Assembly (NCBI GenBank): GCA_002118135.1
Contig: BDIU01000055.1
Span: forward strand, 1-25,599
Direction of reading: 5' to 3'
From: Trebouxia sp. TZW2008
Taxonomy: Eukaryota > Chlorophyta > Trebouxiophyceae > Trebouxiales > Trebouxiaceae
Length of the DNA: 25,599 nt
This document shows, piece by piece, positions 9,554-20,200 of the stretch. The notes beneath the pieces are model-generated. The model was not told the origin of the DNA, did no database searches, and saw nothing but the letters and a program-made list of their open reading frames with translations. How positions within the stretch are numbered: the first letter of the stretch is position 1; every line of letters begins with the position of its first letter. The position numbers were made by a program, and so were the translations under genes.

Positions 9554-10567
9554 TGACAGCAACAGTAGCCACCAAAGCAAGCAGCAAAATTGCAGCTTAC
9601 AAATAATTAGTGCAGAATTACAGATTGACACTTCCTTTCTGCAAAATGCAATTTCAATCTCTGGTGCTCTTGCTGAGAAAGGTGACATTCAGCCAGTTCA
9701 GCATGCTTTTGAGCACCAGGGCAGCAATTGCTCCCCACAAAGGGGCCATGCAGCACGAATAAAGCATCTTCTCTATGCAGTAGAGGCAGAGAGTGAGTTG
9801 AATAGGCATGATCAATGCAGCCTATATAGACGTGTGCAGCTACAGTGCTGGCTACAAAGTCATTCTTTTTCTGCAGATTGGCATTGAACCAATGTCAGCT
9901 TCCACCCGAGTAAGGGGTTTTATTCATGCACTGAAATTCATAGCTTGGCAACAGATGTCGGCTAGACTAGGCCTTTTTATCAATGGCTTCGACCTTTCAT
10001 ATATTCAGGCATATGATGTCATTATGATGCTATTGCAATTTAGCAGCAACGGGTGTGCACAGCATCTGTATAAAAAATTGCCACATGCAGATGCGTCAAT
10101 TTTGTGACAGTGATAGCTCTTATTAATAGAAATTGGCTTCAAAGGGGCATTTATCAGATTACAATCTGCGCACATCAGTACTTACTTGCATGGAGACAGG
10201 ACGGTATGCATTCCATTAACACGGATATTTCAGTCGCAAGATGCTACTGGTGTGACCATGTTTTTGTTCATGATCGGCACCTTCCGCACTCCGCTAAGCC
10301 TTGATGCAAATATACATGCAGCTGCCATTCAATGATATCCCAGCACCAATGTGTACACAGTACTGCATATTGACTGGTTTATTGCTATTGCATACACAGG
10401 ACTAGGCGTGCTTGTCTTAGCCTTTGGAGTGTTATCTCATCAATGTTGTGGCACAAGACATCAACAGCTGCATGTCGGCGTAAAGTGTACAGAGCACAGC
10501 AAATGCACATCAAGAGAGCATAATTTGATGGCATGAGCGACGACTGTTGCACTAGTGTCTCAGCAGC
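9554..10567. other. Intergenic stretch without a recognised gene
   Basis: Only short ORFs without family similarity or consistent splice framing were found. An AATAAA lies at about 9758. The stretch is locally AT-rich after 9990. Nothing else could be supported. Confidence 0.55.
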
Positions 10568-11456
10568 TTATACATACTGTCCTGAACAACATTCACATGA
10601 AAGACTCACAACCCCTATGTTTGCATCAAGTTGACTGACACTGTATGCAAACTCCCTCTTGTACTCACAGTCACAATCAAAATCAACCAACAAGTTTGCA
10701 TCTACATGCCCATGTACCCAGCGAGTGATGCAATCCTGTGGACTACATAAACTAGCTTCTAATCTGGTCACTTGGTCGGGGATCTTCTCAAAGTTCAACA
10801 CTGGAGGATTGGTGATACATGGTACATGGTCTATCTTCCTCTGTCCTTGTCTGTGGAATGTCAATATGCTGGGCATCTCCATGTCATACACATCATGAAT
10901 GTCAGCATCATCTGACACTGCCTCATCCATATGCAGGAAGAGACAGCCAGTTGCTTGTTTCAAAAGGCCAAACATGTGCTCAGCTCCCAAGGTGCTTGCA
11001 TCCAACACCAGCGCTTGAGACTAATGTCAGTTGGGAGGCAAGCAGTTCAGAACCATGAAGCAGAGCATGAAATACATCATCTTGAGTGGAGAAAAGACGT
11101 GGCAGGCTGAATTGTCATTTGCTTGCCAAAGCGCTCGGCTCAAGAGTCAATTGGAATCCTTGCTTGCTGCTGTCAATTGAAGTGCGCACTCTTTTGTGAC
11201 CTGCAAATTGTGCAAAAGCGCCGGACGCATCCATATCATAGCCATACTGTGACAAAGGTTGCTCTACTGCCGCAAGACTCCAGCTTGAATCAGAACCTAA
11301 GCTGAAAGCTATAAGGGTTTTCCCAAAAAACAGCTTGATCAGGCTATTGCATGCAGCCCCTGTGTGTGCACAATGACCGCATGGAGCTGAAATAAAAAGT
11401 GCCCTTGCGACAGCATCATAGCGTGCAGCATCGCCAACAATGACGACTGTTGACAT
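10568..11456 (-). pseudogene. Decayed unknown coding region
   Basis: Reading from ATG 11456 down, an open frame of 113 codons (MSTVVIVGDAARYDAVARAL...) ends at TGA 11115-11117. The same frame goes on for about 38 further codons with protein-like composition (FSTQDDVFHALLHGSELLAS). A shift to another frame near 11000 then opens ALVLDASTLGAEHMFGLLKQ and continues past FEKIPDQVTRLEASL to about 10568. One stop plus one frame change suggests a pseudogene; unseen introns are an alternative. I recognise no family. The start lies inside the first unit of the 180-bp array. Confidence 0.35.
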
Positions 11457-12140
11457 GGTTTGGGAGTGCCTTGTGCAGCTGCATTGCAGTGTAGGGCAGC
11501 CTGAAACAAATGCTAAGTCATAGCGGCAGCTGCATTGGCCCCATGGACTTGGCCAATGCACTGCTGTCTGGGCTCAACAGCGCAGCTTTGTCTGCTGCTG
11601 AAGCACTCAGTGTTACCTTGCTGACCTGTCCAATACGCTTGACATGTTTCAGAAGTGCCCTTTGGAGCTGCATTACGGTGAAAACCAGCCTGAACGCGTT
11701 GTGTGTCATAGCGGCAGCTTGGCTGAGCCAGATGCACTGTTGTCTAGCCTCAACAACGCAGCTTTACAAGCTGCTGCAGCATGCAGTGTCACCTTGCTGA
11801 CTTGTCCAGTACGCTTGACATGTTTTGGGAGTGCCCTCTGCAGCTGCATTACGGTGAAAACCAGCCTAAATGGGTTGTGTGTCATAGCAACACCTTGGCT
11901 GAGCCAAATGCACTGCTGTCTAGGCTCAACAGCGCAGCTTTACAAGTTGCTGAGCATGCGGTGTCACACTGTTGACCTGCCCAGTATGCTTGACACGGTT
12001 TGGGAGTGCCCACTGCAGCAACATTTCAGTGAAAACCAGCCTAAACGCGTCGTGTGTCATAGCGGCAGCTTGACTGAGCCAAATAAACTGCTGTCTGGGC
12101 TCATATGTTTCTGTTTGGAGGCTATGGAGCTGGGGCGCGC
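11450..12140 (+). repeat. Four-unit tandem repeat of about 180 bp
   Basis: Units start with TTGACA(T/C)G at 11450, 11639, 11815 and 11990 (spacing 189, 176, 175). Shared blocks are GGGAGTGCCC...CAGCTGCATT, GAAAACCAGCCT, GTGTCATAGCGGCAGC and GCACTGCTGTCT. The last unit runs straight into a kelch motif, so it may be an acceptor-side array of a kelch exon like the arrays in NBP35; the splice site could not be fixed. Long ORFs across it on both strands arise from the repeat. Confidence 0.88.
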
Positions 12141-12790
12141 CTGAATGTCCTGCACATTCTGGACCTCACCTCCTGACAGTGGCAGCAGCCCAGCTTCACT
12201 GTAACAGCACCCTTGCCTCGCCAATCCTGTGGCATTAATGAATCAATATTGCACTGCAAGGTGACTTAACGCGCAGCTGGTGTGTCGGAAGCAACATGGA
12301 ATAAGTTGCTGCTTGTGCAAATCATCCGCACATCTGGGCCTGCCTCATCTGTCCATACTTATGCCTGCAGTTTCTGCACAGGCTTACTGCCTTGCCTACG
12401 CCAAGGCTTTTCACATGCTGACCTGACCTGAGGTGCATGTACAGGAATGTGACAGTCATTAAGCGTAAGGAAGGCCTTGCATGCCAAGGGCTTGCAACAA
12501 GACCATGCTGCATATTTGCACACTCTGAGAAAGTTTGGCTCTGTGAAGGCAGCCAGCTGTATCTTCATGGCGGCCACAATAACGTCGTGCTGGAGGACTT
12601 GTTTGAGCTGGACCTGAGTGGACAGATGTGGCCTCTGGAGCCCATGGCCACCTCATGACGGTGCATGCTGACAAACTGGTCATACTTAGGGGCTATGATG
12701 AGCTGGGGATGGTCAGATGCCATGTTCTGCCTGCTGGTCCCCTACGACCAGCCCTTCACTCCAGCCAGGTGTTTGCAAGATCCGCTCAAT
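12096..12790 (+). pseudogene. Decayed kelch-repeat gene
   Basis: Three kelch-like blocks appear in three frames. Frame 3 from 12102 reads HMFLFGGYGAGARLNVLHIL, then DLTS, TGA at 12174-12176, and continues QWQQ...PLPRQSCG, the expected inter-blade W and PR parts. Near 12555 another frame reads LYLHGGHNNVVLEDLFELDL with W after it. From about 12640 the frame changes again: GHLMTVHADKLVILRGYDE. Kelch blades form beta-propellers for protein binding. An in-frame stop and frame changes without clear splice sites argue for a pseudogene; a frame change by unseen introns cannot be excluded. Confidence 0.6.
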
Positions 12791-12861
12791 GCCTGAAGTT
12801 GCGCTTATCATCAGTCATTGCAAAATGCAACGACCGCTGTCGTGCATGTCAAAAAATGTAA

Positions 12862-14109
12862 GGCACTGTTCACTGTCCTGCTCGAAGCCAATCTCTGTCT
12901 GCCATGAGCTCTCATGATTGTAAATGTATGTATTGCAGGTCAACTGTGCAGCCGAGCCTATTACAAACAAACATATGCTTTGCATGTTAAGAGCTGCATG
13001 CCTAGTCAGCCTATAGCTATACCTGAATCTGTGTTTCAAGCTACCAACTTTATGCTACAGCGTAACACTGTGCAATCAAAGTATGGCCCTGTGCTGAGAC
13101 ATAAGAGCATTGCAAGAATGCAGATGAACACAAGGCTGTGCTCGTTTAGCAATGCAGCATCTGACTTGTGGCAAGGATCACAAGTGTGGTTTGCCAAATT
13201 TTGAACTACAATGCACTTTGCACCGCAGCGTATGCATTCTAGTCGATGATGTTGTTTGTCTGCTGCACATCAAGGCACAAAGGCCCTTCGCAGAACAAGT
13301 ATTGTGAAGTGTTGATTGTACATTTGATTGCTTAAACGCTCATGCATTGCTGTCAAAACCAAGTATGACTGGGCCATGTCTTCACAGCAAGGCTTTGCAA
13401 AGGGTGACAGCCAAGTGTTTGACCTCTCAATGAGGCTTGAGGCATTGAAGACCACTCCTACTGCTATCTTTCGCTATTTTGTGCATGACTGTATCACTTT
13501 AACAATTTAACTGAGTTTGGTTTCTTGGGCAGCACGTTCGACTCAGAGCGCCAAATCACATTTCAGATGACATCCATACAATGTACTCTTTGCTCTTGAT
13601 TCTCCTCGACAGCTTTAATAATTAAAGCATATCAATTATTGATATGCGCGTATCATATGGACATGCCTGCAAACCTCTGTCTCAACAATACACAACCCAA
13701 TTGGCACCAAATATGTGCGTTGTACCAGGTGGGTCCCATTCAAGCAACAAAAATGCATGAAACTTATGTGTCCACCATCAATCTATACTGCTGATCATAG
13801 GATGCATGCCTATGAGCACTACAAAAGATCTGGCCATTGGCTGAACGATTGTGCAATTGCCAGGAAGGCGCTTCTGAAAGCACAAGAATCAACGCTACCG
13901 TGGTTGCCAAAACATGAAGTGGAGGTGCTGTTGACAACCCACTGGTGAGAAATAACATGCTACAGCAGGACAACGGAGAATGGATAATTAGAGCTTGGCA
14001 CAAACTAGCAATAAAGCATGTGGCAAAAGCTGGCAGACTGGTCCTACAAGTGCGGGTTGCAGTGCAGTCTTAGTGGTTTTGCAATTTGCTACAGCACTAT
14101 CACCAAGGT
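12862..14109. other. Intergenic stretch without a recognised gene
   Basis: Several ORFs of 60-96 codons on both strands show no recognisable motif and no consistent splice framing. An AT-rich island lies around 13610-13660. It separates the decayed kelch region from the 3' end of the kinase-like gene. Confidence 0.5.
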
Positions 14110-16227
14110 CTATATGGCAGAGCCCTTCTGCAATTCACTATACAGCAGCTCCTTGTCATGCACTTGTTGCAAATGTGCAAATGGTTGTGCCCCTGTTGGC
14201 CAAGCAATGTTTGGATTCATCAGAGCTGGGTACCTGGACACACAATTATGTTGTGAATGCACTTCTTCAGTGGCTGAATGTGTGGCACGCTTCAAGATGG
14301 CAGCTTGCCACCACAGCTGTTGTTGGAATGCAACAAGCCCAGCTATGACCCGAGTCGACCTGTGAGACATTTCAGCACAATAGTTACCTTGTGATGCCTT
14401 GCAGGCCAGCCCAATCAAAGTCCACAAAGACCACCCGGTCTACCTCATCACCATCCCCAATATGCCCAATGATGTTGGGCAATCGCACATCGCCATGCAC
14501 AGTGAGATGTGTGTGCCCATCCAGCGGCAGAGTGGCATGCTTTTGAGCATGCTCCAAAGCTTGAACTGCCAAGGCAGAGGCACGTTGCCAAGCAGTTGCT
14601 GTCAAGGGCTCTGGCTGACTGCCAAGTTGCATCTGAACAATCTGTCGTCTCCCAGGTGCCAGTATGCACAAGGGGAACCATCCATTTCTGGGGGCCAAGT
14701 ACTCCATCTGCACAGCATACCACTGTCCACAAAGGCTTTTGACATGCAACTGAAAGCACAACCACAAATTGTTGTTATGGTTGGGCACTCACAGCTTTGC
14801 GCAGTTCCTCTCAACTCAGGTATGTATACTTCTCAAGCGCAGAGTTAATCTCCATATGAGCATGAGCAGTATGCATTCAACACGAGGACAATGCCAAATG
14901 ATGTGAGGTACACAGGCACATGTGCACATTGCTACGCCTGATGGCATCAAAGAAAAGTTGATACACTACAATGGCAGAGGAAAAAGATGACGCCACAGGG
15001 TGACTTCCACACGCTATAGGAAAGGTGACAGGGTTGCCACACAGGGGGCAAAACATCCACAAACCAGGGAGAACAAGACATCCAAGTCACAGACATCTTC
15101 TGCCAGGCTTAATATGCACAGTTCAAGTTGCCTACCAAGTCAGGAGCACACTTGGCATTTGCCCAAGCACGGTGGGCTTGTGTACCTCCCTGTGATCCTT
15201 TCCGGCAGCAAGGTACAAACTTGACAAGGCGCTGCTGACCATTTGTGGTGGTGACCAGGAATAAAAGCCTGGTCTGAGAGAGCAGCTGCTGGACAGATGC
15301 TTCTGGGCAGGCTGTGGCAAAGTAGTAGGGAAGGCGTGCACTAGGGGCTTGTTGAAACGGGCTTGGAGATGCTTGCTCAGCTAGCTGTTGATGGAAGGTT
15401 GCAAGCTTGCAAAGCGTGCGCCGAATGGCACATACACACCTGACAACAGCATCCATATGTGCAGGATTGTTCACACAATATAGATGCAGTGCTGGGGTCA
15501 ATGGCTCGCAAAGGAACTGATGCTGCAGAGTTGCTGCTCCGCAGACACGCAAGGTTGCACCGCTGAGCTCCATGTACAACATGGGAACACAGCTCAAGGC
15601 CAAGACAGGACTCCTGGCTTGTTGCAGACTCTGCACCACTGCCACATAATACCGCTGTATCTGACCATAGGTGTTGCCATTTGTATCAATCTTCAGCTGC
15701 CATGCACCAATGTCCATGCTGTCATAAATCATCCGCTCATCTGGTTCTGGCGCAAACTCTGCTGCACTCCTGACTTCAAAGCCTGGAAAATACTCTGTGA
15801 ACAATGTATGCAGTCTGGGCTGCAGCTCCTTGGTCTCACTTGTCCATACCTAAACGCAAATGGAGAGAGTCAGGATGCCTTGTGGCATGAACTTTGAAAG
15901 TGCATTTGCAAGGATACAAAGACCTATGAGCGGGCAAAGGGAGTTAGTGTTTACCTCTGAAGCCACCTTACATAAGTCAACTGCAAGATTGCAGTCGGAG
16001 TGGGTTGGGATGCCAGTATCGAAGATGTCCACAAACTCGCCAAAGGCTTCATGCATCAAAGCCAAGGGAACTCCGTGATGATTGATGGGCCGGTGATTCA
16101 AAATGTGTGCGCGATCACGCAAGAGTACAAATTGTTTGGGTGCATGTCCCACTCCTGAGGCGGATGGCAGAAAGCCACTTTGCTCCAGCCTGCTGAAAAA
16201 CTCAGCATCTACAAACAGAGGGTACAT
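14110..16227 (-). CDS. Protein-kinase-like protein (HGD...DFDWAG type)
   Basis: Exons 16227-15955, 15849-15136, 14749-14388 and 14233-14110 join in phase with GT-AG introns to 490 aa (TAG). The ATG at 16227 starts MYPLFVDAEFF. The N-terminal third has LPLALM-type LALMHEAFGEFVD and LAVDLCKVAS blocks. The middle (MLYMELSGATLRVCGAATLQ) resembles the all-beta part seen before kinase-like domains in fungal and green-algal expanded families. The kinase core shows the ATP-lysine in QQRLVKFV, catalytic loop HGDVRLPN (residues about 414-421), metal-binding DFDWAG (about 439) and the following TRYPALMNP. Family role is unknown; phosphotransfer is inferred from motifs only. Introns (105, 386 and 154 bp) are free of exon copies, unlike the neighbours. 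CRN-like or FunK1-like relatives are possible. Confidence 0.78.
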
Positions 16228-17230
16228 CAAACGTTCTCAGAAGCTCAAGAATATGCAGGCATATCGGCGAGCAACCAAGCCAGTATGTCTTGGCCCAGCT
16301 TTAACGATGCGGAAATGCCGCATAACGTGTTTGTGAAAATGACAGCAAGCCTTGAAGCCACAGAAGAGGCTAAGAGGTCAGCCTTCACAGCCCAGCAGCT
16401 TCACACAGACAACTCTCCATAGAACCAGATTACTACAATACCTCGGTTTCTCTTTAGAAATTGATGTGAAGGTGTGAAGGTAGGGCGTTACAGAAAATAG
16501 TACCTGCACTAAGTACTGGTCTGTTTAATCTGGTTAAATTCAAGGATAACAGGGGTGTGAAGTGTGTGAGTAGGGTATTTGACATGGACGGATGACTACC
16601 TGTTTTCAAACATTTAAAATTTAGTATTTGAAATTGCAGTGTTTGAGTCATGCTCCCCCTGCTTAGTCATGCACACCCCCTGACATAAGCATGACATAAG
16701 CCTCAACATGCTTAGTAACAGCAAATGGTCAGTTGTCAGTGTTGTAAATATATATAGACATGCAAGTGAACTGCCAGGAAACAGTCACGCACATAACATA
16801 TGATCCAATGTAAATGTCAATAATATATTGCAAAAGTCAGGTAGGTATTGACTACACCTGCTGGCACCTTTTGACATCTAAATAGTAATGACCAGGGCCA
16901 AGGCTGATTCAAACAGTTTTCATCATGAGAGATGCATGTCAGTATCTAAGCACACCACAAGAAGCGTGCACACTACATCCAGGCGTCGCCAGGTACCAGT
17001 CCAAACCACAGACAGAAAACATTCACGCAAGATACACATTGAATATGGCATCAGATTGCCGGCTGAGACTCTATCATTGTCTAGATCCAAAATGCCAGTG
17101 TTGGCAAAAGCATACTTCCTAACATGCCGCCCGCTCTTCAAAACAGATGAAATCAGTCAAATCACTTTGCAAACAAAGACCCGCATACGAAACAAGTCGG
17201 TCCACCAGTACCATTAGAACCATCAAAGCT
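16228..17230. other. Intergenic between two minus-strand genes
   Basis: Contains the upstream region of the kinase-like gene and the 3' flank of the P5 ATPase. An open minus-strand stretch near 16240-16385 is hydrophobic but joins to no exon. AT-rich sequence with short ATATAT runs is found at 16740-16830. No gene was supported. Confidence 0.5.
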
Positions 17231-20200
17231 TCAGGAATTTTGACGGCTGACTGGCACACATCGTCGCTGCTTGTAAAGCTGCAGAATAGACCGTAAGCTG
17301 AAAGCCAGAATACCGTAACAGACAGCTTCTGATGTGATTGTCCACGCAAACTTCTTCTTGTATGACCCAGGAAACTCGTATTGGGCAAAAGTGTTTCCCC
17401 ATGCGCTTGGTTGGCCCAAAGCAGCGACATAATCTGCTATCAGGTAAAGAAGTGTCATGGCCATTATAGGCTTGTACCGTAATGCTGGCACGCAGAAGTT
17501 GCGCGTGTCTATGACTAAGCTGACTAATGGGCCCAGCAGCTCAAAGGTAGCTACCAGCCATGCTTCAGTGGTCACCGGATTCTGCACAACAGCACAAGCG
17601 TCAGTGCAACATGTCATTGTGCATGCAGATAAAAAGTCAAAGGGTTGACCGCTGGCACAGACAGCTCTACCACATTCTTGAGCTAAGTGTGCTTTCAAGG
17701 ACTTTCCACTCCACAAAATAATACAGGCTTGCGTACTGTGCTGTGCCTGCCTTAGACAAGTCAAGCCGTGTATGTAGATCAGCCAAGCAGCCTGCAGGGC
17801 AGCTTGGCTTTGGTATGCACATTGCTCACACCACATCCAGACAGCAAAAGCAACGAGTGGGAGCTTCTTGAGCATGCATTGAAGGCGGGGGTGGGGAAGA
17901 GAGGCCAGGGAAATAGGGTCGGGGAGGTTGACAGGACGATGCACTGGTGATGGGCATCAAGTCTTGCCACAGCCTTGCACTGAATGGCTGGCAGTGCTAT
18001 GACATAGCAGCGCTTGCTTTGCAAACAGTGTTCAGACCAGCATCATAATGCATTGCTAGATAGCAGCGATGCAGCCTGGTTTGGCTCGCTCTGTTGACAT
18101 GCCTTTGATGATAGTGCAAGTCCTATCCAGGAGCTTAAGATTTGCGGCCCGTCATGACTATCATGAAAGCAGGACTGGCAGCTCATGTCATCATGTTGAC
18201 CACTTGCACCACAATTCCCAGCATGGCCATGACGCAAACATATGATGCCTTTGCAGCAAGTCACGCAAAGATTCATGCATTGCACACAGGACAGATTCTT
18301 TGAAGCAGCTCACATTCTGAGGCCTGCCATGGCCATCTTGAAACCACGTCCGAGAGTTGATGTAGGTCATGTTGACCATTTGCATTGCAACCCACAACAG
18401 ATTGGCTGTCAGATCAAAATAGAAGGCTGGCTACGCATGAGAACACACAAGATGGGGCAGCTCACACTGTGCTGCGGCACACTGTGTTGTGGCTGTCATG
18501 AAGCATGGCTGGGAGCTCATGCAGGTCATGTTGGCCACCAGAACCACCATGCTCAGCATGGCCACCGCGCTTGACAGGGCAATTGTCAGACAAATGCAAA
18601 AGCACAGTTCAGTGCACAAGTAAAGCAGCTTACCTTAGGGTGAAACCCTAAATGGCCTGCCATGGCTGTCATGGAACTATGGCTGTGAGCTCATGTAAGT
18701 CATGTTGACCACTCGCACCACAACGCCCAGCATGGCCATGAAGTAAGTCAACTGCCGGATCAGTAAAACATGTAAGAGACTGATTGTTTGTGAAAGCATG
18801 CAAGGTGAGTGGCTTACGTTCTGAGGCCTGCCATGGCCGTTGTGAAATTTAGGGCTGGGAGCTCATGTACGTCCATGTTGATCACTTGCGTTGCGGTCCA
18901 CAACAGAAGGCTGGCTATGCATGAGAGCACACAAGATAGCGCAACAAACATTCTGAGGCCTGCCACGTGTCCACCAAAGGCCACCGAAACATGGTTGAGA
19001 GCTCATATATGTCACGTTGACCACTTGAACCACAATGCCCAGCATGATCATGTTTGTGAGCAATAACCGCTGGAGGCTGATTGTGCATGAAAGAAAGCAA
19101 GGTGAGTGGCTTACATTTTGCGACCTGCCATGGCTGCAAAGGCTGCGAGCTCATGTACGTCATGTTGAACCACAGCTCCCAGCATGGCCATGACGGTGAG
19201 CATGATGAATGCTGGACCACTGCAGATTGCAGAAATCTTGCAGCAAAACTACCAAGCAGTGGAGAGACTTACATCTTGTGGCCTGCCATGGCCATCATGA
19301 AACCACGGCTGGGAGCTCATATACGTCATGTTGACCACTTGCACCACAACGCCCAGCATGGCCATGAATGTGAGCAGGATGAAAGTGGGCTTGGTGCTTG
19401 TGGGCTCTGGGGTGTGCCTGTTGAGCTGCTGCAAGGGAGGCACCAAGCAGGTAGCAAAGGACAGACTCAGTGCTTGAAAGTCTATGGCTACCACCTGTGA
19501 GCACAGTGTACCAATCAGCTTGTCCAGTCAACCACCTACTACCCACTACCCACCACCAACCGACGCAAGCAGTCAACAGGGTTGTCAAGATGTGGGAGGC
19601 GGGGGGGTGAGGGAGGGGGGCAGATGCCTGTGGGCTCTGGGATGTGCCTGTTGAGCTGCTGCAAGGGAGGCAACAGGCAGGTGGCAAAGGACAGACTAAG
19701 CACCTGAAAGTCTCTGGCTACCATCTGCAGACAATCAGGTTATAAAGCAACAAGACTAGCCAACCAGGCTTGTCCAGGGTGGCCTGTCAAGCTGCTGCAG
19801 GAGAGGCACTAGGCGGATGGCGAGGACAGGCTCAATGCTTGCAAGTCTATGGCTACCATCTTGGGTTACCAACATAGCAGTTGATGCAGCCATCAACAAG
19901 CGGCCACACAATATGAGCCAGCCAGCAACCCAATGTGCACGCCACTTCACCTGTTGAAGCAATGTGCAAGAACAAAACGACTGGAAGTGATGTGACATCA
20001 AGCGATTCTTCTTGGAAGGCACCAATCACCTGGGAGGTGGAGAGGCTGGAGCCATTCATGCAGAAGTTGCTGATCAGTGTCCACAGTCAGGTGAATGAGG
20101 AAAAGCAAGTATTTTTGGAGAAATTCTTCAAAGATGGAAAGCATACCTGGGAGGTGGAGAGACTGGAGCCATCCATGCAGAAGCTGAGCTGCTGTGCCAC

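Noticed and set aside
10568..12245. TGA reassigned as a sense codon
   Set aside because: TGA terminates the P5 ATPase model at a sensible C-terminus, and the two regions with in-frame TGA also have frame changes, so decay explains them better.
14399..14848. Plus-strand ORF of 149 codons
   Set aside because: It is antisense to the kinase core (HGDVRLPN, DFDWAG) on the minus strand.
16180..16422. Plus-strand ORF and hydrophobic minus-strand stretch near the kinase start
   Set aside because: Neither joins to an exon by phase nor shows a family motif; the plus ORF partly overlaps kinase exon 1.
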